This document shows, piece by piece, positions 43,086-51,378 of a stretch of 64,000 nt of DNA. Made by a program: the position numbers and the translations under genes. Within the stretch, counting starts at the first letter, position 1, and each line of letters starts with the position of its first letter. The DNA is from Paenibacillus sp. FSL H7-0331 (lineage in GTDB: Bacteria; Bacillota; Bacilli; Paenibacillales; NBRC-103111): contig NZ_MRTH01000033.1 of the NCBI RefSeq assembly GCF_001956045.1, positions 1 through 64,000 on the forward strand. Direction: 5' to 3'. The notes under the pieces are model-generated. The model saw nothing but the letters and a program-made list of their open reading frames with translations. It ran no database searches and had not been told where the DNA came from.

Positions 43086-43546
43086 GCGATAAAGTGCATG
43101 TTTCATTTTCAATTACAGACAATCCCTTACAAATCTACATTTCATATATACCTCATGGTCGTTGAACACGATCACAAGCTTCATCATCCTCTCTCATAAA
43201 AACGACGCTCTCGAACCCCTATGAACCGGTTCATAGGGCTGAAGATGTTCAGCCGTTACTTGGAAAACTTTGTTTGGAATCATGAGATGTATCATACGCC
43301 AGCCGCTTAACACTGTAAATAAATACCGCATGGCATACAAGGCTATAATTGACTTGCATGGTATCCAAATCCTTTTCATGCTCTCGATATCTGCATCCAT
43401 CTCTCGATATCTCCGTTTTACGAAGAAAAATCCAAATACCCAGCATGAGCTAGCATAGATATAGATAATAAAGGGAAATCAGGATTGATTCCGCTTTCAT
43501 CGAGCTTTTAAGCAAAAAAGGCTTAATTATGATGCGGATTGAGGTT
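43086..43546. other. Gene-free divergent region between two riboswitches
   Basis: About 460 bp with no convincing gene. It holds a perfect 22-bp palindrome at 43217-43238 (CCCTATGAACC and its exact complement) and a direct repeat CTCTCGATATCT at 43381-43392 and 43401-43412 (20-bp spacing). Short ORFs on both strands here have no ribosome site and look like chance. The promoters of both riboswitch transcripts must lie here or just beyond. Confidence 0.6.
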
Positions 43547-43574
43547 TTACATTATTTAACGGCGAGCGTATGAT
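43547..43574 (+). promoter_or_regulatory. Candidate promoter of the second riboswitch transcript
   Basis: TTACAT (43547-43552), a 16-bp spacer, TATGAT (43569-43574), about 35 bp before the riboswitch. Confidence 0.5.
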
Positions 43575-43607
43575 ACATTTCATTAACTCAACAACTCCAT
43601 ATCATCC

Positions 43608-43810
43608 ATTATCAACGCTTAATTCCCATATAGGGAAACGGGGGACCCAGTTTAAGCTATCTAGGATAGATACCTTATAGGGGTGAATCCTCTTGGCATC
43701 TTCGATGCCCGGGGGTAGGGCACTCTCAAGCCCGAATCCGACAGCTAACCTCGTAAGCGATTTGAGAGAGAAGCACACTCGTGTCTCCCTGACCTTATTT
43801 ATTGATGCAA
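43608..43810 (+). promoter_or_regulatory. ydaO/yuaA-type c-di-AMP riboswitch, 153-aa gene
   Basis: A second copy of the same class, facing the other way: GGGAAACGGGGGACCC (43633-43648), GGGTGAATCC (43681-43690), GGGGGTAGGG, CCCGAATCCGACAGC, GCTAACCTCGTAAGCG (43744-43759). The core is nearly identical to the kdp copy, which suggests local duplication. It controls the gene at 43895. Confidence 0.92.
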
Positions 43811-43811
43811 A

Positions 43812-43857
43812 GGAAGCCCGAGAGTAGAGTTTCTCTGCTCTCGGGCTTCCTTTGGTT
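43812..43857 (+). terminator. Riboswitch terminator before the 153-aa gene
   Basis: A perfect 13-bp stem GGAAGCCCGAGAG...CTCTCGGGCTTCC followed by TTTGGTTT. The expression platform of the second c-di-AMP riboswitch. Confidence 0.9.
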
Positions 43858-43894
43858 TGTCCAAATTCAAAAAATGTAGAGGAGTGCAAGTATC

Positions 43895-44356
43895 ATGCTA
43901 AAGCTCGCCGACCCATTGACCGTACCCACTGAATTTTCCTTGGTACCCTACAAAATCGGTTCCATGGAGATTTACCAATTTGATTGTCTTCTATTGAAAG
44001 GCCGAATCCCGCAAATCACTTCCGATGGCTCCTGCGGATTATTGAAAATATCCAGCCGCGGATGGAATGGTTGGGCAGAATGGAATCTCCCCTGCTGCGG
44101 CAATAAATTCGACCTGATCCAATGGGCTTCGGTTTTAATCAAATTAAAGGGACTTACCATTACCGATGCATTTGCTTTTGTAAATACCAAACAGCAAGCA
44201 TGGGGTACAGAGCGATGTGAGTTGGTCAAAGCCGCTTTACATGACCTTGTCACTCAAATCCATAATCAGAATACCAAGCAGCTATCTGATGCCAATGGCA
44301 TCATTCTGGAACGTTCCAGGCTAATCGAACAGTCACGATCTTATTTTTCCTTTTGA
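43895..44356 (+). CDS. Unknown protein under a c-di-AMP riboswitch
   Basis: A 153-aa soluble protein. Ribosome site GAGGAG about 10 nt before ATG. It contains Cys residues at CGLLK, LPCCGN and TERCELV and a Trp-rich patch (RGWNGWAEWNLP). The C-terminal half looks helical (IQWASVLIKLKGL, RCELVKAALHDLVTQIHNQN). No signal peptide or membrane helix. I do not recognise the family. Because known targets of this riboswitch class are potassium or osmolyte transport and wall-remodelling genes, it probably belongs to that stress response. It ends 11 nt from the convergent secreted-protein gene with no clear terminator. Confidence 0.78.
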   Translation: MLKLADPLTVPTEFSLVPYKIGSMEIYQFDCLLLKGRIPQITSDGSCGLLKISSRGWNGWAEWNLPCCGNKFDLIQWASVLIKLKGLTITDAFAFVNTKQQAWGTERCELVKAALHDLVTQIHNQNTKQLSDANGIILERSRLIEQSRSYFSF

Positions 44357-44367
44357 ATAGGATCAGA

Positions 44368-46146
44368 TTAAGGTCTGCTTAATTCAGTCAATAGACGTTT
44401 GGCATCTCCATTTTCCGTTTTGAATATTTCGTATACTTTTAAAGTCAGCGGCGTGTCGAATTGTTCAGAATTTCCGGTAAAGGCAATATTGTTCTCTCCT
44501 GTAACCAGGCGTTCCTGCCCAATCAACGATTTCACAGAGGTGCCCACGAGCCTTCCCAATGAATCATGCAGTTCAAATTGAAGCTGCGGGAAGCTTTCAT
44601 CTACCTGGGTCTCTTTGATGCGTTCAATATCGAAGAAAAACTTGCCTTTATACGTATATTGATGGGTCGCTGAATTGAACAAGAAGGAAATGTCCCAACG
44701 TTCGATCGCTACATTAAACGGATACAGACTAAATTTGTCTTCTTTGTCCGGTGCTTGTAAATTCACACTGTAAGCGGCAATCGTTGTTTTGTACGGCGCT
44801 TGTGCCGTTGTATCCTGAAGCTTTAAGGCAAGCCCCGTTCCAGTCTCGGTCGCTGGTACCACATACGTGTAATTGATGGTCGTTCCTGTGTTCGGCAGTA
44901 CAGACGTTGCCGCCAGCACTTGCCGTCTGCCACTGTATTGGTAACCTCCGCTGCCGATCAATTCCGTTTGAAACATGGGGATAGCGAGCGGTCGGGCACT
45001 TTGGTTATACAAACGGAATTTAGCTGTTACTTGCTTGCTGCCTTCATCCTGGTTATCGTTCATATGAAGCTCAACCAATGAAACCTGCAAATCCGGATGG
45101 ATAAGTTCACTTCGCATATCGAATTTCATGGAGGTGCCTAATGCATAAGCTTCATAATTTTGTGGAGCAGTATCGCCTGGGAGCAATATATTCAGTCTGC
45201 CCACTTGATAACTAACCACGTTGGAAGCTCCTGATGTAAAGCTTTCAGCAGTCAACAGATTCAAGCTTAGCAGCTCTGTATCCTGATCGGTTGGAATTAC
45301 GTAATGCATATACTTTTCTTCTTTGGCATCCAATTGAATCGTATCTTTCTCTAACCGGCTCCCTATGAACACCTTTTTATCGTTTTTCCCATCTATGGCA
45401 AAATCGGGTACGGTTTCCCGTTGACTCGACGGGTTATAAGCCAGTAATTGAACGACATATACATTACCCGTCTTGGTAGATTCCTTATGGATATCTACGG
45501 GTGTGTATTCGATTGGGGAATCCAATGCAGGAATCCGGAAAGCGTCAGACCACTTGCGGATTGCAGCAGAATCGGTCATAGACGTATCTACACCATGCCA
45601 AGGCTGGATCGTAATCGGGACTGAGGCCATGAGTGTTTCTTTCTTGGGATATACATAGTAATCTACATCCGTCCAATTGACTTCACTAATGGTTATTTTC
45701 TCAGCACGATCCAGTACGACCATGTAGCTAATATCGGTTGTGGTCTGGGGCTGTATGACTCTTGGATTCGCTGTGCTTGGCTGCAGCGTATAGGTTATTC
45801 CTTTGCTGGTGCGTGCACGAACCTCATAATCGGGAACCTTGGTGATCGAGGTGCTTGTATTTTCCATTTTGATCACAATACCGATCCGGGTACCTCCGAG
45901 AATTTCCTCTGTCAAAACACTTTTGATCTGTACATTCAATACATCCGTCAATGGATATACGGCAGCAATGGGTTGAACGGTTTGTGCAGGACTGAGCCTT
46001 GAAGCTGTTTGTTCGCTGATGGGTACAGAACTATTCGTTCCCAAGCTCGTGGTTACGGCTACCTCTGCAAAAGCAGGGCTCATGAAGCCAGTGATCGATG
46101 CCGATAACACGGCTGATGCTACGATGACGGTTAACCTTCTATTCAT
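44368..46146 (-). CDS. Large secreted protein, last gene of the RND operon
   Basis: A 592-aa exported protein. The signal peptide has SAVLSASITGFMSPAFA, with cleavage near residue 28. The rest is beta-rich, with three or four similar blocks built like Ig or DUF-type sandwiches (KMENTSTSITKVPDYEVRARTS; LLAYNPSSQRETVPDFAIDGKND; RLYNQSARPLAIPMFQTEL), each including N-x-S-x-x-x-x-V/I-P-x-F. I do not recognise a named family. It follows the RND adaptor by 32 nt on the same strand, with ribosome site AGGAGGAG. Probably a wall-side partner of the pump or a protein whose folding or export depends on it. Confidence 0.82.
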   Translation of the reverse strand: MNRRLTVIVASAVLSASITGFMSPAFAEVAVTTSLGTNSSVPISEQTASRLSPAQTVQPIAAVYPLTDVLNVQIKSVLTEEILGGTRIGIVIKMENTSTSITKVPDYEVRARTSKGITYTLQPSTANPRVIQPQTTTDISYMVVLDRAEKITISEVNWTDVDYYVYPKKETLMASVPITIQPWHGVDTSMTDSAAIRKWSDAFRIPALDSPIEYTPVDIHKESTKTGNVYVVQLLAYNPSSQRETVPDFAIDGKNDKKVFIGSRLEKDTIQLDAKEEKYMHYVIPTDQDTELLSLNLLTAESFTSGASNVVSYQVGRLNILLPGDTAPQNYEAYALGTSMKFDMRSELIHPDLQVSLVELHMNDNQDEGSKQVTAKFRLYNQSARPLAIPMFQTELIGSGGYQYSGRRQVLAATSVLPNTGTTINYTYVVPATETGTGLALKLQDTTAQAPYKTTIAAYSVNLQAPDKEDKFSLYPFNVAIERWDISFLFNSATHQYTYKGKFFFDIERIKETQVDESFPQLQFELHDSLGRLVGTSVKSLIGQERLVTGENNIAFTGNSEQFDTPLTLKVYEIFKTENGDAKRLLTELSRP

Positions 46147-46178
46147 TCGTTTCGTTCTCCTCCTGTGACAAACATGGT

Positions 46179-47429
46179 TTATTGAGCTAGCTGTACTTTT
46201 TCTTTATCCTTCAGTTGATTCTGCCCCGAGGTTACCAACGGTTCACCTTCCTTGACACCGCTTATGACCTCTTGATACGTATCACTTAAACGACCCAGCG
46301 TGACCTTACGCTTCTCCACGGTATCTCCCGCCATAACAAATACGAAGCTCTCTCCACTTTCACGAACAATACTTAAGGTTGGCACGGTGACTACGATTTG
46401 ATCCTGATCCTCTGTCAGCAGAACCTGAGCCTTCATTCCCGGCTTGAACTTGCGATCCTGATTGGGCAATTCAAGTTCCAACGAGTAGGCTTTGGATTGG
46501 GTGCTGACAACATCAGCCAGATAGCTCACTTTGGCCTTATATTTTTCAGCTGAACCGGATATGTAAAAGGATAGCTCTTGCTTCCCGCGAACTAGCGCCG
46601 CCGCCTCTTCGGTAAGCTCAGCTTTGATCTTGATTGGGTCCAGTTGCTGAATTTGTGCAGCACGGAAGCCCGCTGGAAGCGTCATGCCAACTTCAATCGG
46701 CAAATCCGTCAGCACTCCGCTAACGCTTGCTCTCACTTCCATATGCTCCAAGGTCCGATCGGCCTCTCGAATTGACACATCCGATATTAGTAAGCCCTGT
46801 TCCAACTGTGATAAGGAATTAGTCGTTTCCAGCGTTTTTTGTTTCTGCTGGCTGCTCTGCAAATCAAGCTTAAGATTGTTTAACTGGGTTTCTACCTGCT
46901 CCAGTTGGAATTTCGTAGATAGCCCCAAATCAAAGTCGTTGCGCATTTTATTATAATTCTTATCGGTTTCCTTAATTGCCGCTTCCAGCTTCACGATACC
47001 GTTCTGCAAATCCTGCTTGCTGTTAGCCAAATCCTCCCGCGCTTTCACCAGCTGCTCTTTCGTTGAGGATATCGTCACGGTCGCTTTTTCTTTGGATATC
47101 AGCACATCGGTTGGATCAAGTCTAAAAATCACTTCACCTTTTTCGACGTTATCTCCACGCTTCTTCAATATTTCCTTGACATCGCCGCCTACCTTGACTG
47201 ACACATCGAGCTGAATGGAGGAGGCTATATCAGCCACCTGCTCCAAAGGCTCACTTATTTTTTGCTTCGCTACTTTGCTTACCTTAACCTGTTTGAGCTG
47301 TACTTCAGTAGCCTGTGCCGGTTGGGCTTTTGGCGTTTCGGAGCAGCCTGCAAGCATGACCGCTCCAACTAACATTAATCCCATAGCTTTTACACCTGTA
47401 TGAACTGGATTATCCCTAAATGGTTTCAT
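46179..47429 (-). CDS. RND efflux adaptor, HlyD/membrane-fusion lipoprotein
   Basis: A 416-aa adaptor. The signal peptide ends in the lipobox VMLAGC, so Cys29 is lipidated. It has a biotinyl-lipoyl-like domain (VKVGGDVKEILKKRGDNVEKGEVIFRLD), a long coiled coil (about 115-215) and a second lipoyl half (VRASVSGVLTDLPIEVGMTLPAG), then beta-barrel and membrane-proximal parts. The ribosome site AAGGAG precedes ATG at 47429. It sits between the RND pump gene and the secreted partner, the usual arrangement for Gram-positive SwrC-type systems. Confidence 0.93.
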   Translation of the reverse strand: MKPFRDNPVHTGVKAMGLMLVGAVMLAGCSETPKAQPAQATEVQLKQVKVSKVAKQKISEPLEQVADIASSIQLDVSVKVGGDVKEILKKRGDNVEKGEVIFRLDPTDVLISKEKATVTISSTKEQLVKAREDLANSKQDLQNGIVKLEAAIKETDKNYNKMRNDFDLGLSTKFQLEQVETQLNNLKLDLQSSQQKQKTLETTNSLSQLEQGLLISDVSIREADRTLEHMEVRASVSGVLTDLPIEVGMTLPAGFRAAQIQQLDPIKIKAELTEEAAALVRGKQELSFYISGSAEKYKAKVSYLADVVSTQSKAYSLELELPNQDRKFKPGMKAQVLLTEDQDQIVVTVPTLSIVRESGESFVFVMAGDTVEKRKVTLGRLSDTYQEVISGVKEGEPLVTSGQNQLKDKEKVQLAQ

Positions 47430-47473
47430 TGAATGTTGCTCCTTTTCGATATATATCTGTCAGCTACTCGTAC

Positions 47474-50400
47474 CTACATGCCTTCTACTGTCGGGGTTTT
47501 GGCGACTCGGTTTTCATTTCTGTTCATAAACTGCGAGATTCCGACATTCATTTTATCGATAAGTTCATAAATCACGGGTACAACAATCAAGGTCAGTACG
47601 GTCGAAGTGATCAAACCGCCGATAACAACAACTGCCAAGCCTTTGGAAATCAGTGATCCATCGGAAACACCCAGCGCCAATGGCAGCAAAGTCATAACTG
47701 TAGCACCCGCGGTCATAATAATGGGACGAAGTCTTGTTAAGCCCGCTCTAACCAAAGCATCACGAACCGTTAATCCATCAGCGCGAAGCTGCTGTACCCG
47801 GTCGATCAGTACGATGGCATTGGTAACAACAACCCCGATCAACATCAAAAATCCAATGAGTGATGTAATATTGATCGACTCGCCTGAAATCAGCAGCGCG
47901 ATAAGTCCGCCGATCGCAGCCAGTGGTACCGAAAAGAGAATAACAAACGGCGCACTCGCGTTCCCAAAAGCAATAACCATGACGAGATAAACGAGACAAA
48001 TCGCAGCGCCCATGGCAACCGCCATTTGACCAAAGCTTTCCTGAATATCGTCATTAACCCCTTGTGCCTGCGTACGAACACTTCCAGGGAGTTCTACTGT
48101 TTTCAAAGCTTCTGTAACTTTGGTGCTCACGCCACCTTTGTCTTTACTTTCGATTTTGGCGGTGATTTTCACATATTGCTCCTGCGTTTCCCTAGTGATC
48201 GCTGCCGGTGCCTCTACCTGTTTGATTTTGGCTACATCATTAAGAGCGACTACCGCACCGGTTGAGGTTGTCAGCTGTATGCGCCCCAGCTTTTCCATAG
48301 AATTTTTGAAATCATCATCTACCATGACCTTGGTTTCAAAGGTTACATCGTCGAATTTGATATCGCCCAGTGGTGCCTCTGCAAGCCACAATCGTACCGT
48401 GTCTGTAAGCTGTGCCGAGGATAACCCGTACACACGCGCCTTATTTTGGTCCACACTGACAACGACCTGCGTCTTCTTTTCACTCAGGCTGTCTTTAATT
48501 GTTGTCATCTCGGGGAATTCCCGCATCTTCTCTTTAACCAACTCGGCACCGGCTATCAATTGATTCAGGTCTTCGCCTTTCAGCAGGTAGGCAAAATCAT
48601 CTCCAGAGCCCATGCTTGCTGCTAACAGAGCACCTTCAATTTCCGATCCTTTAGGGGTCATCTCTATCATTTTGTTCTTAAACGTTTCAGCCATTTCCTT
48701 GGCATTGGAGGCCGCTGATACCGAAGCAATAATACTCGCTTTGTAAGGTGTTCGTTCTCCGCTCGTGTTCTGCTGATCATAACCAACCATCGATTCAAAA
48801 TAGTCAAAGGCCGGTTGTCCAGCAGAATCCTTGGATTCCCGAAGCATCGCTTCGATTTCTTTAACCTTCAAATCCATCGATTCAAAGGAAGTATCCTGTG
48901 GCAGCTTCAACGTATACTGAACCTGCTTATTGGTTTCGCTATCCGGCATAAAGGCCATCGGAAGAAAAGGAACCGTTCCTCCTATCGAAATGATAAGCGC
49001 CAGTACTGCCGCCACAACCGTTTTCTTCGGATTATCGAGCGACCAATTTAATATTTTCTTATAACTGCCACCCAGTTTACCGACCTGCTCTTCATCGTGA
49101 TGCTTGATCTTATTACTTTTGAGCACCATCAACTTGGCAAGCATCGGGATGACTGTCAATGCGATGATCAGTGAGGACATTAACGCCACAATCAAGGTAA
49201 TGGCAAAGGGCCTGAATATATCCCCCAATACCCCGCCAACAAAGGTTATCGGTAAAAATACACCTGCGGTTGTAATCGTGGATGAGGTGATCGCCGAAGC
49301 TACCCGTGCAGTTGCCAGCTTAATAACGGATTCATTCCGGTCGCTGACCCGCTGAAGCTCACTGTATATGTTCTCAATAACAACAATCGAATCATCGACA
49401 ACCCGGCCAACGGCAATCGTTAAACCGCCGAGCGTCATAATATTGAGTGTAATATCCAGTGATGCCATTGCGCATAATGTAGTTAAGATCGACAAAGGAA
49501 TTGACACCAATACGATCAAGGTCATACGCACATTTCTCAGGAACAATAAGATCATGACGGAAGCCAGAACCGCCCCCATAATCCCTTCCTTCAGCATCCC
49601 GTTTATCGATTTTTTGACATCATTAGCTGCATTGTAAACAGGTGAAAATTGCAAATTCGGATATTCCTTTTTCCAGCCGGCGAACAATTTGTCAACATCA
49701 TCGGCAAATTTGACCGTATTGGCATCTTTTCCTTTGAACAGCGTGAGGCCGATAGCCGGAGTGCTGTCCAACCGGGCAATATATTTGGATTCGGAAATGG
49801 CTTCAACCTTGGAAATATTTTTAAGCATGACCGTGTCGCCCTTGGGGGACGTAATTTTCATATTTTCCAAATTGTATATCGTGTTCAAATCACTTTCGAT
49901 CCGAACCGATTGGGAGCTTCCGTTAAAATCGACTTTACCTGCCGGGCTCGTCATGAGCGCAGTTTGTATACTTTGTGAAACAAGCGCAGGTGTCATGCCG
50001 TAATTGTTGATCGCGCTAATATTCAGCTTCAGCTTCAAGGTAGCTTCCTGCTGTCCAATTGAATCTACATGATCAATCCCATCCATGGCGCTTAAGGTAG
50101 GCTCGATAACATCCTTATAAATCCGGTTCAGCTCGTCATGGTTCATATTCTCGTTACCATTAATCGCAGCAAAGTATACCGGGAAGTCACTGCTTCCAAA
50201 CTTGGAAACCTTCGGTTCACTTGCTCCTTTTGGCAGCACAATGTCCTTGATCGAGCTTTCGATATCACGTTTCGCATCGTCAGGCTTTCTGCCGTTCACT
50301 AGCTCAACCGTGATCGACGAAAAGTTATCATTCGAGCTGGAGGAAACTTTTTTCACACCCTCCACACCCACAACCCGCTTCTCGATAACCTTCGTTACAT

Positions 50401-50587
50401 TATCCATAACGTCCTTAGGAGGAGCGGGATATACCGTGCTAATAAATACGATCGGCAAGGAAATATCCGGCATACTTTCCTGTTTCAATGTGGATGCGGA
50501 GAATGTGCCTGCAAGGAGCAATATAAAGCTGATAATAATAATTGCTGCCGCATTTTTCAAAGAAAAATCAGTAAATTTGTTCATCAT
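47474..50587 (-). CDS. RND-family efflux pump (AcrB/SwrC-like)
   Basis: A 1037-aa integral membrane transporter with twelve helices and two large extracytoplasmic loops. The first helix (AAAIIIISFILLLAGTF) is followed by family segments PDISLPIVFISTVYP and SIGQQEATLKLKL, and the helix 4 proton-relay aspartates in GRVVDDSIVVIENIY. The duplicated C-terminal half has IGFLMLIGVVVTNAIVLID and TRLRPIIMTAG. It probably exports surfactant-like or toxic compounds by proton antiport. GGAGT lies before ATG at 50587. It is 17 nt downstream of the regulator gene. Confidence 0.95.
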   Translation of the reverse strand: MMNKFTDFSLKNAAAIIIISFILLLAGTFSASTLKQESMPDISLPIVFISTVYPAPPKDVMDNVTKVIEKRVVGVEGVKKVSSSSNDNFSSITVELVNGRKPDDAKRDIESSIKDIVLPKGASEPKVSKFGSSDFPVYFAAINGNENMNHDELNRIYKDVIEPTLSAMDGIDHVDSIGQQEATLKLKLNISAINNYGMTPALVSQSIQTALMTSPAGKVDFNGSSQSVRIESDLNTIYNLENMKITSPKGDTVMLKNISKVEAISESKYIARLDSTPAIGLTLFKGKDANTVKFADDVDKLFAGWKKEYPNLQFSPVYNAANDVKKSINGMLKEGIMGAVLASVMILLFLRNVRMTLIVLVSIPLSILTTLCAMASLDITLNIMTLGGLTIAVGRVVDDSIVVIENIYSELQRVSDRNESVIKLATARVASAITSSTITTAGVFLPITFVGGVLGDIFRPFAITLIVALMSSLIIALTVIPMLAKLMVLKSNKIKHHDEEQVGKLGGSYKKILNWSLDNPKKTVVAAVLALIISIGGTVPFLPMAFMPDSETNKQVQYTLKLPQDTSFESMDLKVKEIEAMLRESKDSAGQPAFDYFESMVGYDQQNTSGERTPYKASIIASVSAASNAKEMAETFKNKMIEMTPKGSEIEGALLAASMGSGDDFAYLLKGEDLNQLIAGAELVKEKMREFPEMTTIKDSLSEKKTQVVVSVDQNKARVYGLSSAQLTDTVRLWLAEAPLGDIKFDDVTFETKVMVDDDFKNSMEKLGRIQLTTSTGAVVALNDVAKIKQVEAPAAITRETQEQYVKITAKIESKDKGGVSTKVTEALKTVELPGSVRTQAQGVNDDIQESFGQMAVAMGAAICLVYLVMVIAFGNASAPFVILFSVPLAAIGGLIALLISGESINITSLIGFLMLIGVVVTNAIVLIDRVQQLRADGLTVRDALVRAGLTRLRPIIMTAGATVMTLLPLALGVSDGSLISKGLAVVVIGGLITSTVLTLIVVPVIYELIDKMNVGISQFMNRNENRVAKTPTVEGM

Positions 50588-50604
50588 TTTACTCCTTTAT
50601 CAAA

Positions 50605-51138
50605 TTACAATAATTGCTTTTTGAGCAGCCATTCCTCGTTGAAGCCTTTCATTCTGGACATGTAAATGTCACAAAACAATGAAATTTCGCTGAATCTTTG
50701 TTCGACAACGCGACACGTCTCCTGATCCGCAGAATCCAGACCTTTTTGTTCCGGTAAAGCGAGCAAATTCCGATTCAGCGTTTGTTGAACGGATTTGATC
50801 TTCTCTTTGTATGTTTCGAAAACATGGATTTCAAAATCATCCGTTATGTAATAGTAATCCTTTCTGTCATTCTGAACCGGAACCTTATTGCACAAATGCC
50901 GCGATACCATATTCCGGATTTGAACGCTGATCGCGGCCTTTGACACAGATAATGCCTCAGCCATCTGCTGCAAGCATAAGGGCTCTGCCGAAAACAGAAG
51001 CAGTGTGAAGAGCCTGCCAACAAGCGGACTGAAGCCTTCTTTTTCCAGGTGCATGGACATAAAATGACTCGTGCTTAACTTCATTTCGTCGAGAGTCTGT
51101 AACATCGTATTGCTGGTGGCCCCTTCCTTCAAGTACAT
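50605..51138 (-). CDS. GbsR/MarR-type winged-helix regulator of the RND operon
   Basis: A 177-aa regulator. Its winged helix (about 38-105) includes VGRLFTLLLFSAEPLCLQQMAEALSVSKAAISVQIRNMVSRHLCNKVP and DRKDYYYI, characteristic of the GbsR branch of MarR proteins. The C-terminus is helical. The start is uncertain: ATG at 51138 lacks a good ribosome site, while internal ATG (residue 12) has AAGGAAGGGG but at long spacing. It leads the RND operon, so repression or autoregulation by the drug or surfactant is likely. A perfect 10-bp inverted repeat lies 13 nt upstream. Confidence 0.88.
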   Translation of the reverse strand: MYLKEGATSNTMLQTLDEMKLSTSHFMSMHLEKEGFSPLVGRLFTLLLFSAEPLCLQQMAEALSVSKAAISVQIRNMVSRHLCNKVPVQNDRKDYYYITDDFEIHVFETYKEKIKSVQQTLNRNLLALPEQKGLDSADQETCRVVEQRFSEISLFCDIYMSRMKGFNEEWLLKKQLL

Positions 51139-51150
51139 GTAAGTTCATTC

Positions 51151-51178
51151 GTAACTTTAAGAATGATATTAAAGTTAC
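51151..51178. promoter_or_regulatory. Inverted-repeat operator before the MarR-type gene
   Basis: Perfect arms GTAACTTTAA (51151-51160) and TTAAAGTTAC (51169-51178) with an 8-bp spacer. A long symmetric site for a dimeric winged-helix protein, most simply the adjacent GbsR/MarR-type regulator. Confidence 0.7.
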
Positions 51179-51183
51179 AATCA

Positions 51184-51202
51184 CATTATGACTGACTGGT
51201 CA
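51184..51202. promoter_or_regulatory. TetR-type operator, left copy
   Basis: CATTATGACTGACTGGTCA; contains TGACTGACTGGTCA, a form typical of TetR-family sites. It is the exact reverse complement of the 19 bp at 51280-51298. Just upstream of the RND operon promoter. Confidence 0.72.
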
Positions 51203-51279
51203 TTATGGAAGTATAATAATGGATATACAGCTTTAAATCAACCTTTTTTTATTTTATTTCGTTACTTAAACAGATTTTG

Positions 51280-51298
51280 TGACCAGTCAGTCATAATG
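51280..51298. promoter_or_regulatory. TetR-type operator, right copy
   Basis: TGACCAGTCAGTCATAATG, the exact reverse complement of the left copy, 77 bp away. It lies about 80 bp before the tetR start, and its CATAAT could be part of that gene's -10. Confidence 0.72.
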
Positions 51299-51378
51299 TT
51301 GACATGAATATGTTCGACGTATACAATGGCTGTATACATGTGATGTACCAAGTTTGGAAACAAGGAGTGTCGAACAGA

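Noticed and set aside
43194..43458. Three overlapping ORFs of 62-68 codons on both strands between the riboswitches
   Set aside because: No ribosome sites, poor composition, and overlapping palindromes; chance frames.
43602..43889. 95-codon minus-strand frame over the second riboswitch
   Set aside because: It is the complement of a structured RNA with conserved ydaO blocks and has no ribosome site.
51304..51378. Longer TetR start at 51304
   Set aside because: No ribosome site; the added residues are unlike a TetR N-terminus, and AAGGAG points to 51379.
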